Origin: JBKHYG01 sp046565595
GTDB taxonomy: Bacteria > Actinomycetota > AC-67
DNA length: 64,000 nucleotides
Reading direction: 5' to 3'
Assembly (NCBI GenBank): GCA_046565595.1
Contig: JBKHYG010000121.1
Span: 1 to 64,000 of the forward strand
Positions within the stretch are counted from its first letter, which is position 1, and each line of letters starts with the position of its first letter. Shown one piece after another: positions 22,719 to 30,882 of the stretch. The position numbers and the translations under genes are program-made. Below the pieces are notes generated by a model. The model did no database searches. It was not told the origin of the DNA and saw only the letters and a list, made by a program, of their open reading frames with translations.

Positions 22719-23141
22719 GTGAACATCACCTGGGACCCGCTCGACCCGATCCTGCTGCTGTTCGAGGGCGTTTACATCGTCATCGCCGTCGGACTGCTGC
22801 TCTGGTCGTCGAGGGTCAAGAGCGAATGGGTCCGCGCCACGCTGGCCGGACTGGGGATCTCGATCCTCGGCTTCCGTCTGCTGGCGATCATCCCCAGTTG
22901 GTGGCTCTACTTCGCCGAGGGTCGCATGGGGTGGGGCGGTCAAGGTTGCATCGAGATCACCCCGAACACCCCAGACGGCATCCAGTGTTACAAGCAGGTC
23001 GGCAAGGATCTCGTCGTCGTGATCCAGAACGCAGTCGTCCTTGGAGGGTTCGTGGCCGCGTTCGTGTGGTGGCAGAAGAAGCACCCGAAGCAACTCGCCC
23101 CCGGTGAAGAGAAACTCGAGACCACGGGCGGATACAAGTGA
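22719..23141 (+). CDS. Membrane protein at the head of the bc-complex operon, unknown
   Basis: This 140-residue protein starts at GTG. Three hydrophobic stretches are visible: residues 11-28 (ILLLFEGVYIVIAVGLLLW), about 38-60 and about 96-117. Between the last two is an exposed loop with GQGCIEITPN and GIQCYKQ, so two cysteines may face the outside. The C-terminus is Lys/Glu-rich and cytoplasmic. The stop overlaps the ferredoxin start by 4 bp. I know no family; position and coupling make it a candidate accessory subunit or assembly factor of the bc complex. Confidence 0.7.
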   Translation: MNITWDPLDPILLLFEGVYIVIAVGLLLWSSRVKSEWVRATLAGLGISILGFRLLAIIPSWWLYFAEGRMGWGGQGCIEITPNTPDGIQCYKQVGKDLVVVIQNAVVLGGFVAAFVWWQKKHPKQLAPGEEKLETTGGYK

Positions 23142-23476
23142 GCGCCAAGAGCAACAAGCCGCAGTTCTACGATGACTACGACCTGCAGGTCGTCGATCCT
23201 GGATGGCTGCAGAAGCGCGTCAAGCCCAAGCGCCACATCGGTCTCGAAGCCGACCTGTGCATCCTGTGTCGCGCATGTGAAGATGTCTGTCCGTGGGATT
23301 GCATCTACATGCTCTCTGGCGACATCGTGGCGACCGCGGACCAGCCCGCGATCAAGGACGCCGCCGGCCAAGCTCATGCTGTGTTCGTGATCGATGACAC
23401 CGAGTGCACGCGTTGCGGGATCTGCGTTGACCGCTGCCCTTCTGACGCGTTGTTCTACATCCGGATGGCCCAGTAG
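23138..23476 (+). CDS. 2[4Fe-4S] ferredoxin-type protein in the bc operon
   Basis: A 112-residue cytoplasmic iron-sulfur protein. Two full cluster motifs are present: CILCRACEDVCP at about residue 45 and CTRCGICVDRCP at about residue 89, both CxxCxxCxxxCP. The spacer between them is longer than in simple ferredoxins, as in NuoI/HdrA-like domains. It is coupled by a 4-bp overlap to the upstream membrane-protein gene and precedes cytochrome b by 30 bp. A dicluster ferredoxin is not a standard bc-complex subunit, so electron input or output on the cytoplasmic side is possible. Confidence 0.87.
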   Translation: MSAKSNKPQFYDDYDLQVVDPGWLQKRVKPKRHIGLEADLCILCRACEDVCPWDCIYMLSGDIVATADQPAIKDAAGQAHAVFVIDDTECTRCGICVDRCPSDALFYIRMAQ

Positions 23477-23506
23477 GGCTGCTGATAGAGGCAGGGGAAC
23501 CGAACC

Positions 23507-24295
23507 GTGTCGACCAAGGAAGACAAGCCGCTCCTCCAGGAGCAGTTGACGCTTCTCAAGGAGAAGACGCAGGACTCACAGGTCTGGAAGTCGATCTTCC
23601 GGCCGGGGTCCTTCCTGCGCAAGGGCTACCGCGACACCTCTCGCGATCGCGCTCTGGCGACCATGAACAATGTCCTGTACCACCTCCATCCGACCAAGGT
23701 GCGGAGGCACGGGCTCAAACTGACCTACACCTTCTGCTTGGGTGGGCTCTCGTTCTTCCTGTTCGTGCTCCTGACCATCACGGGCATCTATCTGATGTTC
23801 TTCTACCGTCCCGCGGTGGATCTGATCAGTGCGCCGGTCTTCCAAGATATGAAGGACCTGTCGCAGGCCATCACCTTCGGCCAACTCGTTCGAAACATGC
23901 ACCGTTGGGCTGCTCACCTCATGGTGTTCAGCGTGTTCCTGCACATGGCTCGGGTCTTCTATCACGGCGCGTACAAGCCCCCGCGCGAGTTCAACTGGGT
24001 GGTCGGCGTCAACCTGTTGCAGATCACCTTGCTGCTGAGTTTCACCGGCTATCTGCTGCCCTGGGACCAGTTGGCGATCTGGGCCGTGACCGTTGGTACG
24101 AACATGATGGGTTACACCCCGGTGTTCGGAAGGCAGGTGAAGTTCGTGCTCGTGGGCGGGCTAGAGGTAGGGCCCCCTACCTTGATCCGATGGTATGTGC
24201 TTCATGTGTTGGCGTTACCGTTCGTAGCCGTGTTGCTGATGGCCGTGCACTTCTGGCGCATCCGCAAGGACGGCGGGATCTCAGGTCCGCTCTAG
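23507..24295 (+). CDS. qcrB: Cytochrome b N-terminal (b6-like) subunit of the bc complex
   Basis: This 262-residue protein contains the first four helices of cytochrome b and the two haem b sites. Conserved histidines lie in RNMHRWAAHLMV (helix B) and WYVLHVLALPF...MAVHFW (helix D). GYLLPWDQLAIWAVTVGTNM gives the Qo-side CD region. A 90-residue polar N-terminus precedes the first helix. It starts at GTG 23507 after GGCAGGGGAA. In the complex menaquinol is oxidised at the Qo site and electrons split between the Rieske protein and haem b. The C-terminal half is a separate gene, unlike the fused QcrB of mycobacteria. Confidence 0.9.
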   Translation: MSTKEDKPLLQEQLTLLKEKTQDSQVWKSIFRPGSFLRKGYRDTSRDRALATMNNVLYHLHPTKVRRHGLKLTYTFCLGGLSFFLFVLLTITGIYLMFFYRPAVDLISAPVFQDMKDLSQAITFGQLVRNMHRWAAHLMVFSVFLHMARVFYHGAYKPPREFNWVVGVNLLQITLLLSFTGYLLPWDQLAIWAVTVGTNMMGYTPVFGRQVKFVLVGGLEVGPPTLIRWYVLHVLALPFVAVLLMAVHFWRIRKDGGISGPL

Positions 24296-24325
24296 GCCGA
24301 TGTTGATGTATACGGGAGACTCGCT

Positions 24326-25168
24326 ATGAGCGATGAAGTCGGTCTCGATCAAGAGGTATTCGATAAGGCGATCGCCGATGGGAAGAGCGAACGCGTGGCT
24401 CGCGCGTTGGCGAAATCTGCGTGGGTTCGTAAGACGCGCGGTCCGGCCGACCCCGGCACCCCGAAGGCGGCAGCGGCCGAAGCTGGCACCCCTGAACCAT
24501 CGAGCGCGGCACCCGCAGCCGGGGCGGGTGCAGCCCCTACCGCGACCGCGGTGGCTGCTCCTGCAGCCGGCTCGGTCGAGAGACTGACGCCCGAGCAGCG
24601 TGCCGCCCGCGTGGCCGCCGCGACAGGGCGCAAGGTCGACGAGAACGGCGGGGGCGGCCGCGGCTTGACCGGTGAGCAGACCCAGCGACTCCTCGCGGTG
24701 GTCCCGCCGGCCGGTATCCAGCGTGTCTCCAAGCGGCAGGACGACAAGGTCAACACCTGGCCGCATCTGATCCTCGCCGAGTTCGTCGCGATCCTGGTGA
24801 TGACCGCCTTCGTCCTGGTCTTCTCGAGCTTCAAGGACGCACCCTTCCGGGAACTCGCGAACCCGAGCCTGACCCCGAACCCTTCCAAGGCTCCGTGGTA
24901 CTTCCTGGGCCTGCAGGAGTTGCTGCGCTACTTCCACCCGATGGTCGCCGGTGTGACGATCCCCGGTCTGGGCTTGTTCGCTCTTATGGCGGTTCCGTAC
25001 GCGGACAAGAATCCGAGCATGCGGCCCGACCGGCGCAAGTTGGCGATCATCTTGTTCACGATCTTCATGATGTTCTGGGCCGTCTTGACCATCGTCGGTG
25101 TCCTGTTCCGTGGCCCCGGCTACAACTTCATCTGGCCGTGGAACGACGGCGTGTTCTTCGACCTCTAG
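24326..25168 (+). CDS. qcrC: Cytochrome b C-terminal (subunit IV-like) protein with Ala/Pro-rich extension
   Basis: This 280-residue protein has two parts. Residues 1-125 are soluble: a charged start, then an Ala/Pro/Gly-rich linker (APAAGAGAAPTATAVAAPAAG). Residues 140-280 hold three helices corresponding to cytochrome b helices E to G. The Qo-site PEWY signature is replaced by KAPWYFLGLQELL, as seen in some low-potential or subunit-IV-type complexes. The gene lies 30 bp after the b6-like gene and 10 bp before the Rieske gene. The extended N-terminus is unusual for subunit IV and could dock a cytoplasmic partner such as the operon's ferredoxin; that is inference. Confidence 0.88.
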   Translation: MSDEVGLDQEVFDKAIADGKSERVARALAKSAWVRKTRGPADPGTPKAAAAEAGTPEPSSAAPAAGAGAAPTATAVAAPAAGSVERLTPEQRAARVAAATGRKVDENGGGGRGLTGEQTQRLLAVVPPAGIQRVSKRQDDKVNTWPHLILAEFVAILVMTAFVLVFSSFKDAPFRELANPSLTPNPSKAPWYFLGLQELLRYFHPMVAGVTIPGLGLFALMAVPYADKNPSMRPDRRKLAIILFTIFMMFWAVLTIVGVLFRGPGYNFIWPWNDGVFFDL

Positions 25169-25178
25169 GAGTGGATGG

Positions 25179-25907
25179 ATGTTCGCGCTGACCAAAGTTC
25201 AATGGGCCGTCGCCGGGATCGCGATCCTGGTTGCGCTCGCTGGTCTAGCCCTGATGGCCGTGAACGCTCTGGCCATCCTCAGGCCACGCAAACCCGGTGA
25301 AGAGAAGACCCCCCGCAAGTTGCTGGGTCGTCCCCAGCAGCTGTCTCGTCGTGCGTTCTTCAGGCGCGTCCTAGGAGCGGGTTTCGCTCTCGCCATCACC
25401 GAAGGTTTGGCGCTGACCTCGCTGGCCTACCTCTGGCCGAGCCAGTCAGGAGGCTTCGGCGGGAAGATCCGCCTGCCCGACAGCGCGACGACGATCAAGG
25501 AAACCATCGCACAGACCAAGCAGCCCTATTACTTCGCACCGGGACGCGTCTATGTGGTCCGGTACGACGCCGCTGACGACGCCAACGGCATCTATACCGA
25601 TGCCGGCCTGGTGTCCGACGGCCTGATGGCGCTGTACCAGCGATGCGTGCACCTCGGATGCCGCGTGCCCTTCTGCGAGACTTCCCAGTGGTTCGAGTGC
25701 CCTTGTCATGGATCGAAGTACAACAGGGCCGGAGAGTTCCGTGCCGGCCCTGCGCCCCGGGGATTGGACCGATTCCCGATCGAGGTCGCCGACGATGTCG
25801 TCACCGTCAACACCGGCGTGATCGTGACCGGCCCGCCACGAGGCACCAACACCACCGGCCAGGACCCCGAAGGCCCCTTCTGCGTCGGCGTTGGCGCAGC
25901 GGAGTGA
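25179..25907 (+). CDS. qcrA: Rieske [2Fe-2S] iron-sulfur subunit of the bc complex
   Basis: A 242-residue Rieske protein. Two N-terminal hydrophobic segments surround a cytoplasmic linker: residues 8-28, then RRAFFRRVLGAGFALAITEGLA around 60-80. The Rieske domain follows with cluster ligands in CVHLGC and CPCHGS, and a further Cys (PFCETSQWF) as in disulfide-stabilised forms. The double-arginine stretch before the second segment suggests Tat-type insertion as in actinobacterial QcrA. It accepts one electron from menaquinol at the Qo site and passes it to the cytochrome c subunit. ATG 25179 follows GGAGTGG. Confidence 0.92.
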   Translation: MFALTKVQWAVAGIAILVALAGLALMAVNALAILRPRKPGEEKTPRKLLGRPQQLSRRAFFRRVLGAGFALAITEGLALTSLAYLWPSQSGGFGGKIRLPDSATTIKETIAQTKQPYYFAPGRVYVVRYDAADDANGIYTDAGLVSDGLMALYQRCVHLGCRVPFCETSQWFECPCHGSKYNRAGEFRAGPAPRGLDRFPIEVADDVVTVNTGVIVTGPPRGTNTTGQDPEGPFCVGVGAAE

Positions 25908-25917
25908 GGTAGACCTG

Positions 25918-26793
25918 ATGACGATCCTCGCACTCTCCTCCCGCACGACCATCGCTTTGACGGTGGCGATCGTGCTCCTGCTGATCGGCGGGCTGCTCTA
26001 TGTGACGGCCCGCGGAGAGATAAAGGGCAAGCGTAAGGCTCGCATCCCTGCTGCGATGCGACCGGGTTCCTCCGATGCGGATCTCGAGAAGTCGGTCATC
26101 GAGCGGTACCTGTTGGTAGGGGCTTTGACCGCGCTCGGTATCGCGATCTGGATGCCGCTGTACTGGCTGAAGGAGCCCTCACGGCTCGCCGGCAAGCAGC
26201 AGTTCTTCCTCGAACGCGAGGTCGCCGAAGGACAGGATCTGTACCTGAGTCTGTGTTCGACCTGCCATGGGCAGGAGGCTCAAGGCAGTCCCAGGACGGT
26301 CTTCATCGACGGCAAGCAGTTCCAGTACGCGGAGCCGCCACTCAAGTACGCCTACTCGCGCTACCGCCAGGCCGGGCGCAACGAGGAAGACATCACCCAG
26401 TTGCTTCACGACGCGATAGCACGCGGCCGCCCGGGTACCCCGATGCCTACCTGGAGCCTCGCCTACGGAGGCCCGTTGAACAGTGCTCAGGTCGAGAACA
26501 TCATGCTCTGGCTGCAGAGCATCCAAGAAGACTTCCCGAAACCTGATGCGGGTGCCACTGGTGAGCAGTTGTTCGCTGCCAACTGTGCGATCTGCCACGG
26601 TAAGGAGGGTCAAGGCGCGATCGGCCCCAACCTTCAGGTCGCCTTCGATCGACTCACGCGCGAGCAGGTCAGGACTGCCATACATGAGGGCCGCTTGAAC
26701 ACGAACAGGCCATCGATGCCTGCCTGGGCGGGGCTCGGAGACAGGGCTATCGAGAAGCTGATCGACTTCATAGCGAGCATCCAGAAGGGTTGA
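25918..26793 (+). CDS. Membrane-anchored dihaem cytochrome c subunit
   Basis: A 291-residue protein with two N-terminal helices (residues 8-29 and about 66-85) and two cytochrome c domains. The haem sites are CSTCHGQE at about residue 115 and CAICHGKE at about residue 226. Axial methionines are likely in GTPMPTWS and RPSMPAWAG. It is the expected electron acceptor from the Rieske protein, like the dihaem QcrC of actinobacteria and other Gram-positives. The start ATG 25918 follows the Rieske stop by 10 bp. Haem attachment would need the CcsA/ResB system encoded just upstream. Confidence 0.9.
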   Translation: MTILALSSRTTIALTVAIVLLLIGGLLYVTARGEIKGKRKARIPAAMRPGSSDADLEKSVIERYLLVGALTALGIAIWMPLYWLKEPSRLAGKQQFFLEREVAEGQDLYLSLCSTCHGQEAQGSPRTVFIDGKQFQYAEPPLKYAYSRYRQAGRNEEDITQLLHDAIARGRPGTPMPTWSLAYGGPLNSAQVENIMLWLQSIQEDFPKPDAGATGEQLFAANCAICHGKEGQGAIGPNLQVAFDRLTREQVRTAIHEGRLNTNRPSMPAWAGLGDRAIEKLIDFIASIQKG

Positions 26794-27593
26794 TGACGAT
26801 GATCGCAGCGCTCACTCAGTTCTTCCCGCTCGCGTGCGACGGGTGTTTCAAGGGGTTCCCCGCATGGGTCGGCCTCTTCCTGCTGGTGGTGAGTCTCATC
26901 GGCAGCATCTGGGTTCTGCTCTGGTCGAACCTTGGAGCACGGCTGGCTTATCTGGTCGTGATGGTCTCGTTGTCGGCGTTCATGATGATCTTGAGCTTGC
27001 TCTGGATGATCGGAGGACCGGGGACCACGACCATGACGGGTCCGCGTGGACGAGAAGTGTCATGGGTGCCTTTCCTGCCGAACTCTGAATTCGCGAACGA
27101 TTTCAGGGCAGAGATCGAGTCGTTCCCGAGCGGTGGGGGATGGGAACCGATCGGTACCGTGTTCCCGGGCAATGTTGACACCAACGGCGAATTCGAGGTC
27201 GTCCGTAACGATGTCGCCACCGCGCTGGCGGATCTCGCCGTCGTTCAAGGACTCGAAGCGACCGAACCGAGCGACTGGCTGTTCTACGACCAACAGAAGG
27301 GTCCTCTAACCCCGGACGAAAGGGATAAGGCGGCCGCGGCCACGGTCAAGTTCAATCAGGCCGCTTCGACCAAGCTGATCGCGGGGATCCAGATCCCGGC
27401 TACCGACAAGCATCGCGGCATGACCGTGTTCGTCTACAGGGACAAGGGTCTGGTGTTCCTGCCCTCGCTGCTGTTCCTGATCGTCAGCGTGCTCGGGTTC
27501 GTCCTTCATACCTGGCTGCTCGCACGGTACGAGGAGGAAGAGCGCCAGCGCGAAGAGCAGATGGGAGAAGCACCCGAGCCAGCGATGGCTTAA
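26793..27593 (+). CDS. Membrane protein at the tail of the bc-complex operon, unknown
   Basis: About 266 residues, with the ATG overlapping the cytochrome c stop. Two helices at the start (about 25-45 and 50-72, VGLFLLVVSLIGSIWVLLW) follow a CDGC motif at about residue 16. An extracytoplasmic domain of about 140 residues rich in Asp/Glu and Pro comes next. One further helix (FLPSLLFLIVSVLGFVLHTWLL) and a Glu-rich cytoplasmic tail complete it. I recognise no domain. Tight coupling to the dihaem cytochrome makes it a candidate lineage-specific subunit or link to the terminal oxidase. A strong terminator follows. Confidence 0.72.
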   Translation: MTMIAALTQFFPLACDGCFKGFPAWVGLFLLVVSLIGSIWVLLWSNLGARLAYLVVMVSLSAFMMILSLLWMIGGPGTTTMTGPRGREVSWVPFLPNSEFANDFRAEIESFPSGGGWEPIGTVFPGNVDTNGEFEVVRNDVATALADLAVVQGLEATEPSDWLFYDQQKGPLTPDERDKAAAATVKFNQAASTKLIAGIQIPATDKHRGMTVFVYRDKGLVFLPSLLFLIVSVLGFVLHTWLLARYEEEERQREEQMGEAPEPAMA

Positions 27594-27613
27594 CCGGGGC
27601 CAGGTACATCCGG

Positions 27614-27639
27614 GAGGCCTCGCCGTTCGGCGGGGCCTC
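27614..27639. terminator. Strong bidirectional terminator hairpin
   Basis: GAGGCCTCGCCG and CGGCGGGGCCTC pair over 12 positions with one mismatch and a two-base TT loop, followed by TCTCGTC. It lies between the convergent ends of the bc operon (27593) and the hemD operon (27645). Confidence 0.75.
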
Positions 27640-27644
27640 TCTCG

Positions 27645-29123
27645 TCACGGGCGTATGCCGGCCTGGTCGAGCCAGGCGCGTGCGGCTGCCGCGAGGCTCG
27701 ATGCGCTCGCGACCTCTGCTACGCCAACCACGGGGAAGCCCTCGGACCTCGCCGCCTCGGCGGTTGGGGGCCCCAGGCAAACCGCTGGCAGGTGCGCTGG
27801 TTCCGAGCCGTGCGACCTCATCAGTTCCGCCGTCGAGCGTGCTGTCTCTGCGCTTGCCAGCAGAACGGCTCGGACCTGGCCGCGCTCGATCATCTGCAAG
27901 AGCTGGTCAGAGAGGGCTTCAACTCGCGCGGTTGTGTACGCATGGCGGTGTTCGACCGTCCAGCCTTTGGCTTCCAGCGCGATCGCTAAGCCCGGGTCCG
28001 TCATGTTCCCTCCGACGATGGCGACGGTTCCCTTTCCTCGAGGGAAGCCCGCGGCGAGATCCGCTACGGAGTAGGCCTCGGGCACGAGATCGGGTCTCCC
28101 GATGAGCGGACGCAGAGGTTCGCCGGTCGCAGGTCCGATGCAGGCGAATCCGATCCCCGCGAGTTCCCTACCTCCCCTGCCTTGCGAACGCATGGCAGAG
28201 GCGAAAGCCTCGGAGCCGTTGCGGCTGGTGAACACGAACCAGGCGATCCCCTCGGCCCGAGCTATGGATCCGTCGTTGGTGGGTGCGATCTTTATCGTCG
28301 GCTCGATGTGCGCTGCGATGTGACGATCGGCCAACTCCTTGACGAGCCTCGAGACCTGGCGGATCGGTCGCGTCACCCAGACGATCGGGCGTGGATCCCT
28401 TGGTTCCGCGAACCGGACGGTTGCGCCGACGACGATCGTTACCGGAGCTTCCAGGTGGCTCGTTGCTCCTGGAAGTTCTGCGAGCGTCGTCACTACCGTC
28501 TGCTCGAGAGGAGTCGTTGCCGCCTGGATGGCTGCCGCCGGTTCGTCCGGCTCTCGTCCTGCGTCGATCAACCCCCGGCTGACATCACGGACCGATGCAA
28601 GTCCCATGAGCACGACGACGGTGTCGGCTGCAGACGCCGCGGACCAGTCGCGCCGCGGGCCGTCGGCTTCGGTGGCGGTCAGCACGCAGAAGGACGACGC
28701 GGCACCCCGGTGGGTCACCGGTATCCCTGCCGAAGCGGGAGCCGCCAGGGCGGAACTGATACCGGGAACCACGACGCACTCCGTTCCCTCTTGGATGAGC
28801 CGCGAAACCTCTTCGCCGCCGCGCCCGAAGACGAAAGGGTCGCCTCCCTTCAGTCGCACGACGCGGCGTCCCCTCCGCGCCTGATCGACCAGCGCCTGGG
28901 TGATGTCATCCTGCTGGGGTCCAGAGCCAGGAGCCTTGCCGACCTCGACCACCTCAGACGTCGGTGCGATCAGGGCTCTGATCTCAGCTCCCACGAGCCG
29001 ATCGATGTAGACGATCTCGGCTCTGCGGATCTCCTCCAATGCTCGCAGCGTCAACAGATCGGCGGCTCCGGGGCCGGCGCCGACGATGGCGACGCGACCG
29101 CGCGCACCGCCGCCTGAGGTCAT
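27645..29123 (-). CDS. Fused uroporphyrinogen-III C-methyltransferase / uroporphyrinogen-III synthase
   Basis: About 492 residues from ATG 29123. The N-terminal 240 residues are a SUMT/CobA methyltransferase: VAIVGAGPGAADLLTLRA, RLKGGDPFVFGRGGEE, VVPGISSALAAPA and GIPVTHRG. It uses SAM to methylate uroporphyrinogen III toward siroheme or cobalamin. The C-terminal 240 residues are a HemD-like synthase: WVTRPIRQ, WFVFTSRNGSEAF, GPATGEPLR and VLLASAETARS. HemD closes the tetrapyrrole made by HemC. Such fusions are common in actinobacteria. The start overlaps the hemC stop by 4 bp. Upstream in-frame extension to 29420 is hemC shadow. Confidence 0.92.
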   Translation of the reverse strand: MTSGGGARGRVAIVGAGPGAADLLTLRALEEIRRAEIVYIDRLVGAEIRALIAPTSEVVEVGKAPGSGPQQDDITQALVDQARRGRRVVRLKGGDPFVFGRGGEEVSRLIQEGTECVVVPGISSALAAPASAGIPVTHRGAASSFCVLTATEADGPRRDWSAASAADTVVVLMGLASVRDVSRGLIDAGREPDEPAAAIQAATTPLEQTVVTTLAELPGATSHLEAPVTIVVGATVRFAEPRDPRPIVWVTRPIRQVSRLVKELADRHIAAHIEPTIKIAPTNDGSIARAEGIAWFVFTSRNGSEAFASAMRSQGRGGRELAGIGFACIGPATGEPLRPLIGRPDLVPEAYSVADLAAGFPRGKGTVAIVGGNMTDPGLAIALEAKGWTVEHRHAYTTARVEALSDQLLQMIERGQVRAVLLASAETARSTAELMRSHGSEPAHLPAVCLGPPTAEAARSEGFPVVGVAEVASASSLAAAARAWLDQAGIRP

Positions 29124-30019
29124 GACCTGAGCAGAGCGTCCGCGCCGCGCGCACGCAGGCGCTCGGCAAGTTCGATGCCAGCTTTCTCTGCGTCGGTGTG
29201 TTCGACCTGATCGGTGAGCACCGTCGTGCCGTCTTCGGAGGCGACCAATCCTCGTAGACGAACGGTGTCGTCTCGGATCTCGGCGAGCGCGGCGATGGGA
29301 AGGTGACAGTCCCCTCCCAGTGCAGCTACCAGTGATCGCTCTGCATCCACGGCTCGACGGCTCGCCTCGTCCTCGATCTTGCCCAAGGCCGCCCGCATGT
29401 TCCGGTCCGTAGCGCGACATTCGACCGCCAGCGCTCCTTGGCCTGGCGCGGGCAGCATCGTGGTGATGGGCAGGATCTCTGCTGACGCCATCGAGCGCCG
29501 AAGTCTCTTCAGGCCGGCCACCGCCAGGACGACCGCATCGACCTCTGCGTCGGTCATCTTCTTGATGCGCGTATCCACATTGCCTCGGATGGGGACCGGA
29601 CGCAGACCCTTTGGCAATGCTCGCAACTGTGCGCTGCGACGCAGGCTCGATGTCCCCACCGTGGATCCGGTGGCCAGACCTCCCAGTCCCTTACCTGTCC
29701 GGGTGAGGATGCAATCCCTCGGGTCCTCTCGCTTAGGCACGCCGCCTAGGACGATGCCCCGAGGTGAGTCGACCGGGAGATCCTTCACCGAGTGAACTAC
29801 CAGGTCCACCTTGTTCGAGGTCAATGCCTCCTGAAGTTCCGCAACCCAGGCTTCCTTGTTGGCGGCAGGGTCGTCACCTCGATCGCCGGCGGTGGACATC
29901 GGCACCAACTCGAAGCTCCGATGGGTGATCACCTGTGAGACCTGTTGGCGAACCAACTCGGCCTGGGCGAGCGCCAGGGGAGAGGTCCTGGTGCCTATGC
30001 GTAGGACGCTTCGCGGCAT
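29120..30019 (-). CDS. hemC: Porphobilinogen deaminase (hydroxymethylbilane synthase)
   Basis: A 299-residue enzyme that polymerises four porphobilinogens into hydroxymethylbilane. RIGTRTSPLALAQA opens the first domain. KDLPVDSPRG and GTSSLRRSAQL hold substrate-binding arginines, and RGNVDTRIKKM follows. The dipyrromethane-cofactor cysteine is in LGGDCHLPIAA. It is translationally coupled to the downstream hemD fusion, and rex lies 52 bp upstream in the same direction. Glutamyl-tRNA reductase (hemA), which usually sits between rex and hemC in actinobacteria, is not here. Confidence 0.95.
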   Translation of the reverse strand: MPRSVLRIGTRTSPLALAQAELVRQQVSQVITHRSFELVPMSTAGDRGDDPAANKEAWVAELQEALTSNKVDLVVHSVKDLPVDSPRGIVLGGVPKREDPRDCILTRTGKGLGGLATGSTVGTSSLRRSAQLRALPKGLRPVPIRGNVDTRIKKMTDAEVDAVVLAVAGLKRLRRSMASAEILPITTMLPAPGQGALAVECRATDRNMRAALGKIEDEASRRAVDAERSLVAALGGDCHLPIAALAEIRDDTVRLRGLVASEDGTTVLTDQVEHTDAEKAGIELAERLRARGADALLRS

Positions 30020-30071
30020 GAGGCGAGTCTACGGTCGCTGCGGCGTGCGTGATGCCGTGTGTGAGCGGGTG

Positions 30072-30719
30072 TCAAGCGTGCTCTTCGAGCGCCTGCTTGC
30101 GCTGCTCGTGGAAGGACAGGATCTGCAACTCCATCGAGAGGTCCACCTTGCGGACCGTGACATCTTCGGGTGTCTGCAGCGTCGTCGGCGCGAAGGACAG
30201 GATGCTCTTGACGCCCGCCGAGACGAGCCGGTCGCACGCATCCTGCGCAGATTCGGCGGGCGTTGCGATGATGCCGATCACGACCTCGCGTTCCTTGACG
30301 GTGCGCTCTAGGTCGTCGAGATCGTCCACGACGACACTGCCGACACGGGTTCCGATGGTCTCGCTAGAAACATCGAACGCTGCTACCAGGCGGAAGCCTC
30401 GTTCATCGAATCCCGGATACGAGGCCAGGGCTCGGCCCAGGTTGCCCACGCCGACGATCGCGCAGCGCCATTGCTCGGTCAGGCCGAGCACCCGCTCGAT
30501 GTGGTGGATCAGGTAGGGGATGTCATATCCGACCCCGCGGGTCCCGTACTGGCCGAGGTAGGAGAGGTCCTTCCGCACCTTGGCCGCGTTGACGCTGGTC
30601 GCCTCGGCAAGTTCCTGGCTGGAGGTGGTGTGCGCGCCGCCCTGGAGCATCTCGGTGAGAGCCTCCAGGTAAGCCGGGAGGCGGGAGACGGTTGCCTCGG
30701 GGATGGGACGGTCCCGCAT
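30072..30719 (-). CDS. rex: Redox-sensing transcriptional repressor Rex
   Basis: A 215-residue Rex protein. The N-terminal winged helix spans residues 1-80 with PEATVSRLPAYLEAL and AAKVRKDLSYLGQYGTRGVGYD. The C-terminal Rossmann domain carries AIVGVGNLGRALASY, then FDVSSETIGTRVGS, ending in a domain-swapped helix. Rex binds its operator when NAD+ is high and leaves when NADH rises, so it controls respiratory genes. A perfect-core Rex site lies 21 bp upstream of its own start and another sits before the divergent reductase-nuo operon. The gene is the first of rex-hemC-hemD. Confidence 0.95.
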   Translation of the reverse strand: MRDRPIPEATVSRLPAYLEALTEMLQGGAHTTSSQELAEATSVNAAKVRKDLSYLGQYGTRGVGYDIPYLIHHIERVLGLTEQWRCAIVGVGNLGRALASYPGFDERGFRLVAAFDVSSETIGTRVGSVVVDDLDDLERTVKEREVVIGIIATPAESAQDACDRLVSAGVKSILSFAPTTLQTPEDVTVRKVDLSMELQILSFHEQRKQALEEHA

Positions 30720-30738
30720 GAGGTTCAGGATACGACCT

Positions 30739-30755
30739 CGTGAACGCGTTCACAA
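30739..30755. promoter_or_regulatory. Rex operator upstream of rex
   Basis: GTGAACGCGTTCAC (30740-30753) is a perfect 14-bp palindrome flanked by C and AA. It closely matches the TTGTGAAnnnnTTCACAA Rex consensus of actinobacteria. It lies 20 bp before the rex ATG, fitting autorepression of rex-hemC-hemD. Confidence 0.8.
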
Positions 30756-30864
30756 ACCCTCGACCGGGGGAGAGCTGTCGCCCTCGGCGGGCCGAGATAT
30801 GGAACCTCGGGCGAAGCGGGACGCAGATGAGGTGACCAGATCGGTAGAGAGGACTAGGCTGCGC

Positions 30865-30882
30865 TAGTGAAGCCGTTCACAA
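30865..30882. promoter_or_regulatory. Rex operator upstream of the reductase-nuo operon
   Basis: GTGAAGCCGTTCACAA has half-sites GTGAA (30867-30871) and TTCAC (30876-30880) with a 4-bp centre, the same architecture as the site 126 bp away. It lies 30 bp before the ATG at 30911. It would allow NADH-dependent control of menaquinone reduction and complex I genes. Confidence 0.72.

Noticed and set aside
24281..25195. 304-residue minus-strand ORF opposite the subunit-IV-like gene
   Set aside because: Antisense to a conserved cytochrome b subunit; the repetitive composition comes from the Ala/Pro-coding linker.
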